This document shows, one piece after another, positions 35,193 through 44,482 of a DNA stretch of 64,000 nt. The translations under genes and the position numbers were made by a program. Each line of letters starts with the position of its first letter. Within the stretch, counting starts at the first letter, position 1. Location of the stretch: the NCBI GenBank assembly GCA_019414325.1, contig DXMG01000003.1, positions 44,183-108,182 on the forward strand, given 5' to 3'. Below the pieces are notes generated by a model. That model was not told the DNA's origin and did no database searches. It saw only the letters and a list, made by a program, of their open reading frames with translations. The DNA is from Collinsella sp. Lineage in GTDB: Bacteria > Actinomycetota > Coriobacteriia > Coriobacteriales > Coriobacteriaceae.

Positions 35193-35228
35193 TGATCCCT
35201 TGGGGACGGAGGGAAACGGATCATTTTG
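35193..35228. repeat. GATCC hairpin E3
   Basis: Third copy of the 36-nt TGATCC...GGATCATTTT motif, 12 bases after element D3. Confidence 0.72.
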
Positions 35229-35271
35229 GTCCCGCTAGGCTGGCGGAGGCACTCGTGCAGGGCCGCCCGAA

Positions 35272-35425
35272 CAAAACTATGCCGGTTTACTACGATGAAT
35301 TCGACATTCCCGACCATGACTGCATTTTTCTAAATATTGCAAGCGTTCTACCTGCGCTTTTGCAAGCGCGCAATTTGCCGTGGTCGAAGGTGGACGATTC
35401 ATCGTAGTAAACCGGCATAGTTTTG
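35272..35425. repeat. Element D4 (154 bp, outer type)
   Basis: Perfect 29-bp inverted ends (35272-35300 with 35397-35425) start CAAAACTATGCCGGTTTACT. Its length equals D1 and its ends match D1 except for two or three bases. The interior core is in the opposite orientation (GCGTTCTACCTGCG). The rest of the 34889-35485 gap contains the features listed and nothing else. Confidence 0.88.
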
Positions 35426-35485
35426 AAATGGCATTAAAGCGGTAGCAGCTATTTTGCTATGCCGGGGCGCTTGGCCTTTGGGCAA

Positions 35486-36115
35486 CTACCCTCGCAGGTA
35501 GGCGATGGCGATCTGCGTGCGGTTGCGCAGGCCCATTTTGGCAAGGATCGAGCTGATGTGGTTGCGTACCGTGCCTTCGCCCATATAGGCGGTGGCAGCA
35601 ATCTCCTTGTTGTCGAGGCCGCGGGCGATGAGCTCTGCGACTTCGAACTCGCGGTCGGTCAGGCTGGCAAAGGCGGCGGGCCGGCGAGGCGTGTCGGCCT
35701 CGGACCCCGCCCCATCAAAGTCGATATCCTCGATCGCCTTGCCCTCGAGCACGCGTTTACCGTCCATGACCTGCGCCAGTGCTGGCGGAATGGCGGCGAC
35801 ATCGGTCTTGATCAGGTAGCCGCGGGCGCCCAGCTTGAGCGCCGACACAATGTACTCGTCATCCGAGAATGTCGTCAGAAACACCACGCGTGCCGCAGGG
35901 TCGTGCTCAAGGATCTCGCGTGCCGCCGAAAGTCCGTCGCGCCCCGGCATCTGAATGTCGAGCAGCGCGATATCGGGCGCGTGCTCGCTGTAGAGCGCGA
36001 CCGCCTCGTCGCCATTGGCGCCGGTACCCACCACTTCGATCTGCGGCTGGGCGCCCAGGATAATCTTGAGCGAATCGACCACCAAGCGGTCGTCGTCGAC
36101 AACGATGAGCCTCAT
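35486..36115 (-). CDS. NarL/LuxR-family response regulator
   Basis: The 209-residue protein has a receiver domain with the acidic pocket VVDDD near residues 5-9, phosphoacceptor D53 in LLDIQMPG, T in FLTTFSD and K in LIKTD. A C-terminal LuxR-type HTH follows (LTDREFEVAELIARGLDNKEIA, GTVRNHISSILAKMG). Its start overlaps the stop codon of the sensor kinase by 4 bases (ATGA), so the pair is co-translated. The pair is divergent from the ABC-2 exporter operon at 37467, which it most likely controls. Confidence 0.95.
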   Translation of the reverse strand: MRLIVVDDDRLVVDSLKIILGAQPQIEVVGTGANGDEAVALYSEHAPDIALLDIQMPGRDGLSAAREILEHDPAARVVFLTTFSDDEYIVSALKLGARGYLIKTDVAAIPPALAQVMDGKRVLEGKAIEDIDFDGAGSEADTPRRPAAFASLTDREFEVAELIARGLDNKEIAATAYMGEGTVRNHISSILAKMGLRNRTQIAIAYLRG

Positions 36116-37257
36116 CGGCCCTCATCTCCTTGCTGTTTGGGGACGGTGGCAAACACGCGCCAGCCGGGGGCGCCGGCGCGCAGGCCGGCGGTGAAGGTTC
36201 CGCCAAGCGCCTCGACGCGCTCGCGCATGGAGGCGAGCCCCATGCCTTCTACGACGTTGCTGCTGCTCGCCGGGGTCGCGTCCGCGCCATCATCGGTAAC
36301 GATGAGCTGGTAAAACGACGGATGCTCCATGCACCGCACGGTAATGGTTTTGGCATGGGCGTGGCGCATGGCGTTGGAAAGCGCCTCGCGCAGCACCGCC
36401 GCAAAGCAGTTGGCGACGTTGGCGGGCGCATGCTCGGCCAAAACCTCAAGCTCAATCTGCGGACCGCTGTCCGAGCGTGCGCCTTCAACGATGCGCTCGA
36501 GCTGCACGGAGAGGTCAGTCGCATTGTCGTTGAGCGCGTGGACGCTGGCGCGCACGAGCTGGAGCGCCTCGTCAACCGTGTGTTTGACGTCGGCGAAATC
36601 GGCGGCGACGCCGGGCTCATCGGCATGGACCACGCGCAAGGCCTCGGCTTGAAGCGAAGCGCGCGTGAGCTGGTGGCCCACGTTATCGTGGATTTCGCGC
36701 GCGATGCGGGCGCGTTCGGCGAGCGTCGCGAGCTCGACTTCGTAGTCCTGGCGGTCGGCGAGGTCGCGGTTGCGTGCCTCGAGTGCCAGGGCGCGTTCTT
36801 GCAGCTTGTCGCGGGTGCGACGCATGCGTTCCTGTTCGCGCTCCAGCTGCGCGGTGCGCAGCGACAGCAACGTGGCGGCGACCGAAAGGATGGCGGTTAG
36901 CAGCAGCGTTCGGGTGGTGAGCGCGCCGCCGCGAAGGTCCGCGACAAGCGCACAGACAAACACGGCGCCAATCGCCAGCGCGGGCCAGATGCGTTCACGG
37001 CGCACGCGTCGCGTGATGTCATAGAAGGCAAGGGGTGCGAACGGCATAAATGACGGCACGAAGACGGCCGCGATGATGTAAGCGTAACTTGCGGTCTCGC
37101 TTGCGCGGCGCGTGCGTTCCCCCTGTGCGACCTCGGCCAGTGAGGTTGCAATAACGCCAAGGCAAAACGCCACAACCAGACGAGCGTCCACAGCAAGACC
37201 CGTGGCAGCCGCAATACAGCACGCCAGCACGATCGATTTGTCGAAAAGCCTGTTCAT
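36112..37257 (-). CDS. Sensor histidine kinase of the NarX/DesK (HisKA_3) type
   Basis: The 381-residue protein has about four to six N-terminal membrane segments without a large extracellular domain (residues 1-130), a coiled coil near 140-190, the HisKA_3 dimerisation helix with the phosphoacceptor His in REIHDNVGHQL, and a HATPase domain (N box REALSNAMRHAH, G box GMGLASMRERV). Such short-loop sensors often sense membrane stress or antimicrobials through a partner ABC transporter. I chose the ATG at 37257. No ribosome binding site is visible, but TACAAT lies about 6 bases upstream, which would fit a leaderless transcript. Confidence 0.93.
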   Translation of the reverse strand: MNRLFDKSIVLACCIAAATGLAVDARLVVAFCLGVIATSLAEVAQGERTRRASETASYAYIIAAVFVPSFMPFAPLAFYDITRRVRRERIWPALAIGAVFVCALVADLRGGALTTRTLLLTAILSVAATLLSLRTAQLEREQERMRRTRDKLQERALALEARNRDLADRQDYEVELATLAERARIAREIHDNVGHQLTRASLQAEALRVVHADEPGVAADFADVKHTVDEALQLVRASVHALNDNATDLSVQLERIVEGARSDSGPQIELEVLAEHAPANVANCFAAVLREALSNAMRHAHAKTITVRCMEHPSFYQLIVTDDGADATPASSSNVVEGMGLASMRERVEALGGTFTAGLRAGAPGWRVFATVPKQQGDEGR

Positions 37258-37466
37258 ACGGGTATTGTACGCGAAGCTGCGCGTGGTGGAGGGGCCGCCT
37301 GCGCAACCGTGACATTCCTCCCGCGCGGCAAATCGGCGTCGATCGATCGCACGAGCGGGGGTTTCGCCTCCGCCCCCCGCACTCGTGACAAAGCTCACTG
37401 GTACGCGCCGGCGGCTCCTGCGATGATGCAATCGTACCGGGCCGCAATCAACAGAAGGGCCGCCTC

Positions 37467-38405
37467 ATGACAGATATCGTCCGCGTCGAAAACCTCGTCA
37501 AGCGCTACGACGACCTTATCGCGCTCGACCACTTTAACCTCAGCATCGCCCCCGGCGAGATCTTTGGCCTGCTGGGCCCCAACGGCTCGGGCAAGACCAC
37601 GTCCATCAACTGCATCCTGCAGCTGCTCGCCTACGACAAGGGCACCATCGAGCTGTTCGGCGAGCCCATGACGCCCGCTCGCTACGACCTCAAGCGCCGC
37701 ATCGGTGTGGTGCCGCAGCAGGTGGCGGTGTTCGACGAGCTCACCGTGCGCGAGAATATCGACTATTTCTGCAGCCTTTACGTTAGCGACCGTAAGCGCC
37801 GCCGTGCGCTGGTGGACGAGGCGATCGACTTTGTCGGGCTGAGCGACTTTGCCAAGTTCCGCCCCGGCAAGCTCTCGGGCGGCCTGGCACGTCGCCTCAA
37901 CATTGCCTGCGGCATTGCGCACAAGCCCGAGCTCATCTTCTTTGACGAGCCCACGGTGGCAGTCGACCCGCAGAGTCGCAACGCCATCCTGGAGGGCATC
38001 TGCCGCTTGCGCGACGAGGGCGCCACGGTGGTGTATACCAGCCATTATATGGAGGAAGTCGAGCAGATCTGCAGCCGCATCATGATCATGGACGGCGGGC
38101 GCGTGCTGGCGCAGGGCACCAACGGCGAACTCAAGCGCATGATTCAGATGGGCGAGAAGATCGTGATCGAGGTCGGCGAGGTGCCGAGCGCGGCGCTCGG
38201 TGCCGTCGCGAGCCTGCCGCATGTCCTGGACCTGTCGGCGACAGCGGGCCAGCTCACGTTTTCGTGCGAGGCGAGCCCGCATAACCTGACGGACATTCTC
38301 GATGCGCTGCGCTCGCATGACGTGGCGCTTGGCCGCATTTATTCCGAGCCGCCGACCCTCAACGACGTGTTCCTCGAGATCACCGGCCGCGAGCTGCGCG
38401 ACTAG
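37467..38405 (+). CDS. ABC-2 exporter ATP-binding protein
   Basis: The 312-residue ATPase has Walker A GPNGSGKTT near residue 40, the signature LSGGLARRLNIA, Walker B LIFFDEPTVAVDP and the switch His in YTSHYMEE. The C-terminal 80 residues are the extension typical of DrrA/NatA-type drug or lantibiotic exporters. It is followed directly by two ABC-2 permease genes. Its position next to a divergent two-component system suggests drug or peptide resistance inducible by that system. The start ATG has AGAAGGG upstream. Confidence 0.95.
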   Translation: MTDIVRVENLVKRYDDLIALDHFNLSIAPGEIFGLLGPNGSGKTTSINCILQLLAYDKGTIELFGEPMTPARYDLKRRIGVVPQQVAVFDELTVRENIDYFCSLYVSDRKRRRALVDEAIDFVGLSDFAKFRPGKLSGGLARRLNIACGIAHKPELIFFDEPTVAVDPQSRNAILEGICRLRDEGATVVYTSHYMEEVEQICSRIMIMDGGRVLAQGTNGELKRMIQMGEKIVIEVGEVPSAALGAVASLPHVLDLSATAGQLTFSCEASPHNLTDILDALRSHDVALGRIYSEPPTLNDVFLEITGRELRD

Positions 38406-38414
38406 GGGGCAGCC

Positions 38415-39602
38415 ATGTTCAACACCATTATCATTACGGTCAAGACGCTGCTGCGCCGACCGAGTACGTGGGTCTGGGGCGCTCTCTTTCCCATCGCGCT
38501 TTCCACGATGTTCATGTTTATGTTTGCGAATCTGAGCTCCGACGGCACGGTCGACCCGGTGCCGGTTGCCGTCATAGCGGACGAGGCCTGGGACGCCTCG
38601 ACCTTTAAGGACGTGGCGACGTCGCTTGCCAAGGAGAGCGACGATCAGCTGCTCGAGATCCACGAGTGCGACGACGCAGCCGATGCGAACCGTGCGCTTA
38701 AGGCCGGCGAGGTCGCGGGCATCTATACGGTCGACGACGCGGGCGCACCCAAGCTCACGTTGCTGTCGAGCTACGACAGCTCGCGTGCGTCGTCGGTGCT
38801 CACCGACCGCAGCATTTTGGAGACGGTGGCAAGCTCGTATACACAAAATGCCGAGCTCATGTCCCAGATTGCCCAGGACAACCCGGCGGCGCTCGCCGAC
38901 CCGGAGGCGGTTGCGCGCGCCCTGTCGCTCGAGGGCAGTACCCGCCGCGTAAGCCTGACACGCACCACACCCGATGGCACGGTCATCTACTATTACGCGC
39001 TCTTTGGCCTGGTCGCGATGATGTCTGCCGAGTTTGCCGCCTTGAGCGTCGTCGATCTGCAGCCCAATCTGTCGGGCCTTGGCGCGCGTCGCTGCGTGGG
39101 CGGCCTTTCCAAGACGGCGTCGCTGGCCGGCATCTTTGTCGGCTCGTGGCTGGTTTCCTTCGCCTCGATGGCGATCGCAATCGGCTACGTGTGCCTGGTC
39201 GTGGGCGTCGACTTTGGCGGGCGCGAGGGGCTGTGTCTGGTGGGCGGCGCCGCTTCCGCGCTTGCCGCCACGGGCCTGGGACTCTTTGTGGGCACACTTC
39301 CCGTTAAGGGCGGCAAGGCGTCCAAGTCCGGCATCCTCACGGGCTTTGCTACCACGTGCGCCCTGTTCGCCGGCCTCTACGGCGAGCCGGCGATGGCGCT
39401 TGCCGACGACGTCGCCCGCGCCTGCCCGGCCGAGTGCTGGTTCAACCCCGTCAAGCTCATCTGCGACATGTTCAATCGCCTGTATTTCTTTGAGGACCTG
39501 GGGCCCTTCGCTGTTCGCGCGGGCGCGCTCGTCCTGATGGCCCTGGTGTTTGTCGCCGCCGCTACGCTGATCTTTGGAAGGAGCCGCTATGAGCACCTTT
39601 AA
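38415..39602 (+). CDS. ABC-2 type permease
   Basis: The 395-residue membrane protein has an N-terminal helix (about residues 20-40), a large extracytoplasmic domain of about 150 residues, and five or six helices from about residue 195 to the end, the usual ABC-2 exporter permease layout (YhgE/DrrB-like). GGGGGC precedes the ATG, 9 bases after the ATPase stop codon. The next permease gene overlaps its end by 14 bases, so both halves of the channel are co-translated. Confidence 0.9.
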   Translation: MFNTIIITVKTLLRRPSTWVWGALFPIALSTMFMFMFANLSSDGTVDPVPVAVIADEAWDASTFKDVATSLAKESDDQLLEIHECDDAADANRALKAGEVAGIYTVDDAGAPKLTLLSSYDSSRASSVLTDRSILETVASSYTQNAELMSQIAQDNPAALADPEAVARALSLEGSTRRVSLTRTTPDGTVIYYYALFGLVAMMSAEFAALSVVDLQPNLSGLGARRCVGGLSKTASLAGIFVGSWLVSFASMAIAIGYVCLVVGVDFGGREGLCLVGGAASALAATGLGLFVGTLPVKGGKASKSGILTGFATTCALFAGLYGEPAMALADDVARACPAECWFNPVKLICDMFNRLYFFEDLGPFAVRAGALVLMALVFVAAATLIFGRSRYEHL

Positions 39603-40794
39603 GACCGCGCTTCGCATGGCGCTGGCGCACCCGTTCTACCTGCTCATCTATACGGTGTTCATCTCGCTCATGGGCGTATTCATCGCGGCATCGGTGAGCT
39701 GGGACTCGTCGCAGCTCACCGAGTACAAGCCCTACGATGCCAACGTGATCGTGGTCGACCGCGACGACAGCGACCTTTCGCGTGCGCTTACCAAGCATCT
39801 GGGTTCGCGTTTTGAGCTGGTCACGGGCATCGGCGACGATACGTACGACCTTGCGGACGCGCTCTCCAAGAGCAACAGCGCCAAGGGCAGCGCCGACTGC
39901 GGGTTCTTTATCCCGGAGGGGTTCGAGGACGACCTGGTCGCGGCTGCCCGCGCGGGGGAGTCCCTGCCCAAGCTCGATGTGACCTACGGCGCCGGCACCA
40001 TGGCGGCGGCGCTTTCGTCTGCCGAAGCCTCGCGCTGGATCTCGCTCGCGGGCGCTGCGGCGGCGCTTGAGCCCGCCGCCTCTAACGGCAGCGTCGCCAA
40101 GGCCGCCGAGCATGCCGCTGCAAAGCGCGCGGAGGTCCAGATCGAGCAGGTCAAGGTCGACTCGACTGCTGCTGCCACGCTCGAGTAGTACTTCAACTTT
40201 GGCGCGTACGCGATTATCTCGTCGGTCATCGTGTCGGTGGGATTGGTGTTCTCGGGCATGAACGAGCCCGAGCGCGTGCGCCGCATGGAGGCCGGCCCGG
40301 TCTCCGAGTGCCAGCGTTCACTTGCCGTGTTCGCGGCTGCCGCGGTGCTCACCGTCTGCATCTGGCTCGTGTCGAGCATGATGGGCGTCGTGGGCTTTGC
40401 CAGCGCGGTTGCCGAGGTCGGCGTGGGCCGTGTGTGCCTGGCACTGGCGGCGACGTTTGCCCTGGCGTGCACGCCGCTGGCCGTTGGCTTTGCCCTTTCG
40501 AGCCTGGGTGCGCGCGAGGAGCTGCTCAATGGCGTGGGCAACTTACTCGGCATGCTCATGACGTTTTTGGGCGGCGCCTGGATGCCGCTGTCGCTCATGG
40601 GTCCGGCCGTGCAGACCGTGGCGCACTTTGTGCCGACATATTGGGTGAACGACGCGATCGGCAAGGCGCTCGCCGCGGACCTGACGCCCACCGTGCTGGG
40701 CGACATCGCCTGCGACCTGGGCGTCACCGTGCTCTTCGCCGCCGCCATTGCCGCCGTAGGCCTGGCCCTCTCACGCGCCAAATCCCGCGCCTAG
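39589..40794 (+). pseudogene. Second ABC-2 permease, interrupted by an in-frame amber codon
   Basis: The frame from ATG 39589 encodes an N-terminal helix and extracytoplasmic domain, reaches a TAG at 40186-40188, and then continues in the same frame without interruption to 40794 through five membrane helices. At the break the sequence reads LE-stop-YFNFGAYAII. A CAG (Gln) to TAG change would explain it; related permeases have a similar Q-Y-F-N-like entry to the first helix of the C-terminal half. Together the parts would give about 401 residues, the same as the partner permease. Either the gene is recently inactivated, the stop is read through, or a sequencing error is present. GGAAGGAG is a good ribosome binding site. 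Confidence 0.85.
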
Positions 40795-40875
40795 TCTGAA
40801 ATAAATCCTAGGCCTCGCCCCAAAATAGTTCGCCAAGGTTTACTATTACGTTCATAAAGTAGTACGAGGCTAACA

Positions 40876-41601
<726 letters not shown>

Positions 41602-41609
41602 GCGGCGCC

Positions 41610-44276
41610 ATGACACCTCTCGCAAAACGTCTCCCGCGCGAGCTGCGCCGCAATATCGGCAAGTACCTGGGCATCTTTTTGCTTATGTGCGGAAGCATCG
41701 CCCTTACCTCGGGCTTTTTGCTCGCGGCGCATTCCATCGGTTGCCTTATCGACGACATGCGCGACGACTACACGATTGAGGACGGCCGCGTGACCACCTC
41801 CTTCGAGGCTACCGACGAGCAGCTCAAGGCCGCCGAGGACGCGGCCGACGACGTCGGCGGCGTCACGCTCTACAAGAATTTCTCCATCGACGCCATCATC
41901 AAAAAGGCGTTCGGCGACGACGGCACCAAGCGCACACTACGCACCTATGCGCACCGCACCAAGGTCGATATCGCGTCCTACTGTGAGGGCAAGGAACCCA
42001 AGGCGGATGACGAGGTGGCCATCGACCGTGTCTTTGCCACCAATAACAACCTGTCCGTGGGTGATAAAGTCGAGCTCGAGGGTCGCACCTACACCATTTG
42101 CGGCATCATGACCCAGCCCGATAGTCAGGCGCTGTTCCTCAACAATTCGGACTTTACGGTGAACACCATCACGTACGGCGTGGCCGAGGTCACCGATGGC
42201 GGCTTTGCCGCGCTCGAAGATGCCGGCGGCGCACCCGCCTACACCTACTCCTTCACCTTTACCGATCGCGACCTCCCCACCGCGGACCGCATCGACGCCG
42301 AGCAAGATATGGTCGAGGCACTGACCGACGCCGATGCGCGCGTGGACGATCTGACCGACGCCGATTCCAACCAGGGCATTGGCTACGCGCGCGACGACGT
42401 AGACGGCGACTCCATGATGTGGATGACGCTGCTCGACATCATCATCGTGATCATGGCGTTCGTCTTTGTGGTCCTTACCGACGCCACCATCGAGGAGGAG
42501 AGCGCCATCATCGGCACGCTGCTCGCCAGCGGCTATCGTCGACGCGAGATCGTGCTGCACTACCTTGCGCTTCCCGCCATCGTGGGCGTGGTCGCGGCGC
42601 TTTTGGGCACTGCGCTCGGCGTCGTGTTCTTTACCGAGCCCATGCGCAGCCTCTATTACGGCTCGTACAGCCTGCCGCCCTTCCAGGTGTACTGGAGCTG
42701 GGAGATCTTTGTGAAGTGCGCCGTGGTTCCCGCCGCCGCGCTCGTCCTCATCACGCTGGTGGGTCTGCTTCGCAAGATGGGCAAGACGCCGTTGCAGTTC
42801 CTTCGTCACGAGTCGAGCGGCAAATCGGGCACCAAGCGCGGCCTGCGGCTGCCGGAGCGCATGGGCTTTGTCTCGCGCTTCCGCTTGCGTATCTTCCTGC
42901 GCAATCTGGGCAACTTCGCCACACTCTTCGTGGGCATTGCATTTGCGTCGCTACTGCTGCTCTTTGGCCTGGCGATTCTGCCCACGATGACGCACTATGC
43001 GGACAACCTCGAGACAAGCCTGGTCGCCGAGCACCAGTACACGCTCAAGGCGCCGTTGGAGCTCGAGGGCACTGCCGAGGAGCGCGAGCAGTGGTCGGCA
43101 CTCGAGCGCTTGCAGTCGGTTGACGGCGCGCTGCTTTCCGCCACTCAGGATGCCGATGACGAGCTTGACGACGCGGCCGATGCGGCGCGGGCGGCAGCCG
43201 ATGCCGCGACCGCATCTCCGTCTGCCGAGAGCCTGGCCGCGGCGCAGGACGCGCTCGCCAAGGTCCAGGACAAGAAGAATGCGCTCTACGCGCGCCTTGA
43301 CGATCTTGCCGATGCCCTCGGCTGCGATCGCGATGAGGCCATCGACCTGATCGATAAGGCCTCTAAGATTGACACCGACAACGACGATATCCACCCGGTC
43401 AATACGATCGACAATGGTGCAGGCGCAATTGCGCAAGCCGAGAAATACGCCGTCTACCAGCTGCAATACGACCGCGGCGATGGAAATGGCGAGGAGACGA
43501 TTTCCGTCTACGGCATCTCGCCCGATTCGCGCTACTGGAAAGGGCTGGACGTCGGCAACGGACGCGTCGTCTTTGGCGGTGGCTTGCTCGACAAGTTTGG
43601 CTGGAGCGAGGGTCAGAAGGTTAAGCTTCGCGACAAGTACGAGGGCAAGAATTATTCCTTTGAGTACGTGGGCAAGGACTGTGCCTGGGGCTCCAAGTCG
43701 GACATGAATATCTATATGAGTATCGAAGACTTTAACGAGCTGTTCGACAACGACGCCGCCTACTTTAACGGCTATGTGAGCGACGAGAAGCTCGACCTCG
43801 ACGCGCGCTACTTTGCCGGCGACACCACGCCCGACGACATGCGCGCCGTGGGCGACCAGTTCATCGGCATGATGAGCAAAATGATCGGCATGATGGTCGG
43901 GCTCGCGGTGTTTATCTTCCTGCTGTTTATGTACCTGCTGACCAAGGCTGTGATCGACCACAGCGCCCGTTCGATTAGCTACATGAAGGTCTTTGGCTAT
44001 CGCGATGGCGAGATCTCGCATCTGTACATCCGCTCGATCACGCTGTGCGTGGTGGCGTCGCTCGTGCTGAGCCTGCCGGTCATTATTGGCTCGCTCACGG
44101 CCATCTTCCGCTCGATGTTGCTCGCCTACAACGGCAATATCGAGATCTACGTGCCCGCTTGGTCCATGGCGGCGTGCACAGGAATCGGCTTTGCGACCTA
44201 CCTGGTCGTGGCACTGCTGCACACGCGCTCCATCAAGCGCGTCAGCTTGGCCGAAGCCCTCAAAGTGCAGGAGTAG
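41610..44276 (+). CDS. FtsX-family ABC permease with coiled-coil domain
   Basis: The 888-residue permease has an N-terminal helix (about 20-40), an extracytoplasmic domain, a first FtsX core of three helices near 265-385, a fourth helix near 430-455, a second extracytoplasmic domain that includes an Ala/Asp-rich coiled coil (about 500-570), and a second FtsX core near 755-880. FtsX motifs include SAIIGTLLASGYRRREI and ISYMKVFGYRDGEI. This is the long MacB-like form common in Firmicutes and Coriobacteriia. The ribosome binding site is weak (GGCGG), so it probably depends on coupling to the ATPase 8 bases upstream. Confidence 0.92.
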   Translation: MTPLAKRLPRELRRNIGKYLGIFLLMCGSIALTSGFLLAAHSIGCLIDDMRDDYTIEDGRVTTSFEATDEQLKAAEDAADDVGGVTLYKNFSIDAIIKKAFGDDGTKRTLRTYAHRTKVDIASYCEGKEPKADDEVAIDRVFATNNNLSVGDKVELEGRTYTICGIMTQPDSQALFLNNSDFTVNTITYGVAEVTDGGFAALEDAGGAPAYTYSFTFTDRDLPTADRIDAEQDMVEALTDADARVDDLTDADSNQGIGYARDDVDGDSMMWMTLLDIIIVIMAFVFVVLTDATIEEESAIIGTLLASGYRRREIVLHYLALPAIVGVVAALLGTALGVVFFTEPMRSLYYGSYSLPPFQVYWSWEIFVKCAVVPAAALVLITLVGLLRKMGKTPLQFLRHESSGKSGTKRGLRLPERMGFVSRFRLRIFLRNLGNFATLFVGIAFASLLLLFGLAILPTMTHYADNLETSLVAEHQYTLKAPLELEGTAEEREQWSALERLQSVDGALLSATQDADDELDDAADAARAAADAATASPSAESLAAAQDALAKVQDKKNALYARLDDLADALGCDRDEAIDLIDKASKIDTDNDDIHPVNTIDNGAGAIAQAEKYAVYQLQYDRGDGNGEETISVYGISPDSRYWKGLDVGNGRVVFGGGLLDKFGWSEGQKVKLRDKYEGKNYSFEYVGKDCAWGSKSDMNIYMSIEDFNELFDNDAAYFNGYVSDEKLDLDARYFAGDTTPDDMRAVGDQFIGMMSKMIGMMVGLAVFIFLLFMYLLTKAVIDHSARSISYMKVFGYRDGEISHLYIRSITLCVVASLVLSLPVIIGSLTAIFRSMLLAYNGNIEIYVPAWSMAACTGIGFATYLVVALLHTRSIKRVSLAEALKVQE

Positions 44277-44282
44277 CCATCG

Positions 44283-44335
44283 GGGACAGTCCTTGCCATT
44301 CGTCGGCTCGCCGGCCGGCTGGCAAGGACTGTCCC
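44283..44335. repeat. Inverted repeat after the FtsX gene
   Basis: Fifteen-bp arms GGGACAGTCCTTGCC / GGCAAGGACTGTCCC enclose a GC-rich loop. It may be a terminator, though followed only by TAACT. Confidence 0.6.
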
Positions 44336-44373
44336 TAACTGCCGGGCGGCGAAAGAGTGTCCCTTGCGACTAC

Positions 44374-44399
44374 TCATTTAAGAACGTCCCCAATGACTA
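44374..44399 (+). repeat. 26-nt dispersed repeat, copy 1
   Basis: TCATTTAAGAACGTCCCCAA plus TGACTA occurs here and again, identical, at 52802-52827. Its ends form a short TAGTCA/TGACTA inverted repeat in the second copy. Confidence 0.8.
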
Positions 44400-44409
44400 G
44401 GTGCCGTAC

Positions 44410-44440
44410 TTGACTTTAACTCTGCTTTAACTGGTACCAT
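44410..44440 (+). promoter_or_regulatory. Putative promoter of the DUF362 gene
   Basis: TTGACT is followed after 19 bases by TACCAT with an upstream TG (TGGTACCAT, extended -10). It lies about 45 bases before the start codon. Confidence 0.4.
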
Positions 44441-44482
44441 CCTCTATGTCTGTAACGCCATATAGACCGAGGGGATAGATTT

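Noticed and set aside
37395..39617. Minus-strand open frame of 740 codons
   Set aside because: Antisense to the ABC exporter genes; Arg/His/Ala-rich shadow.
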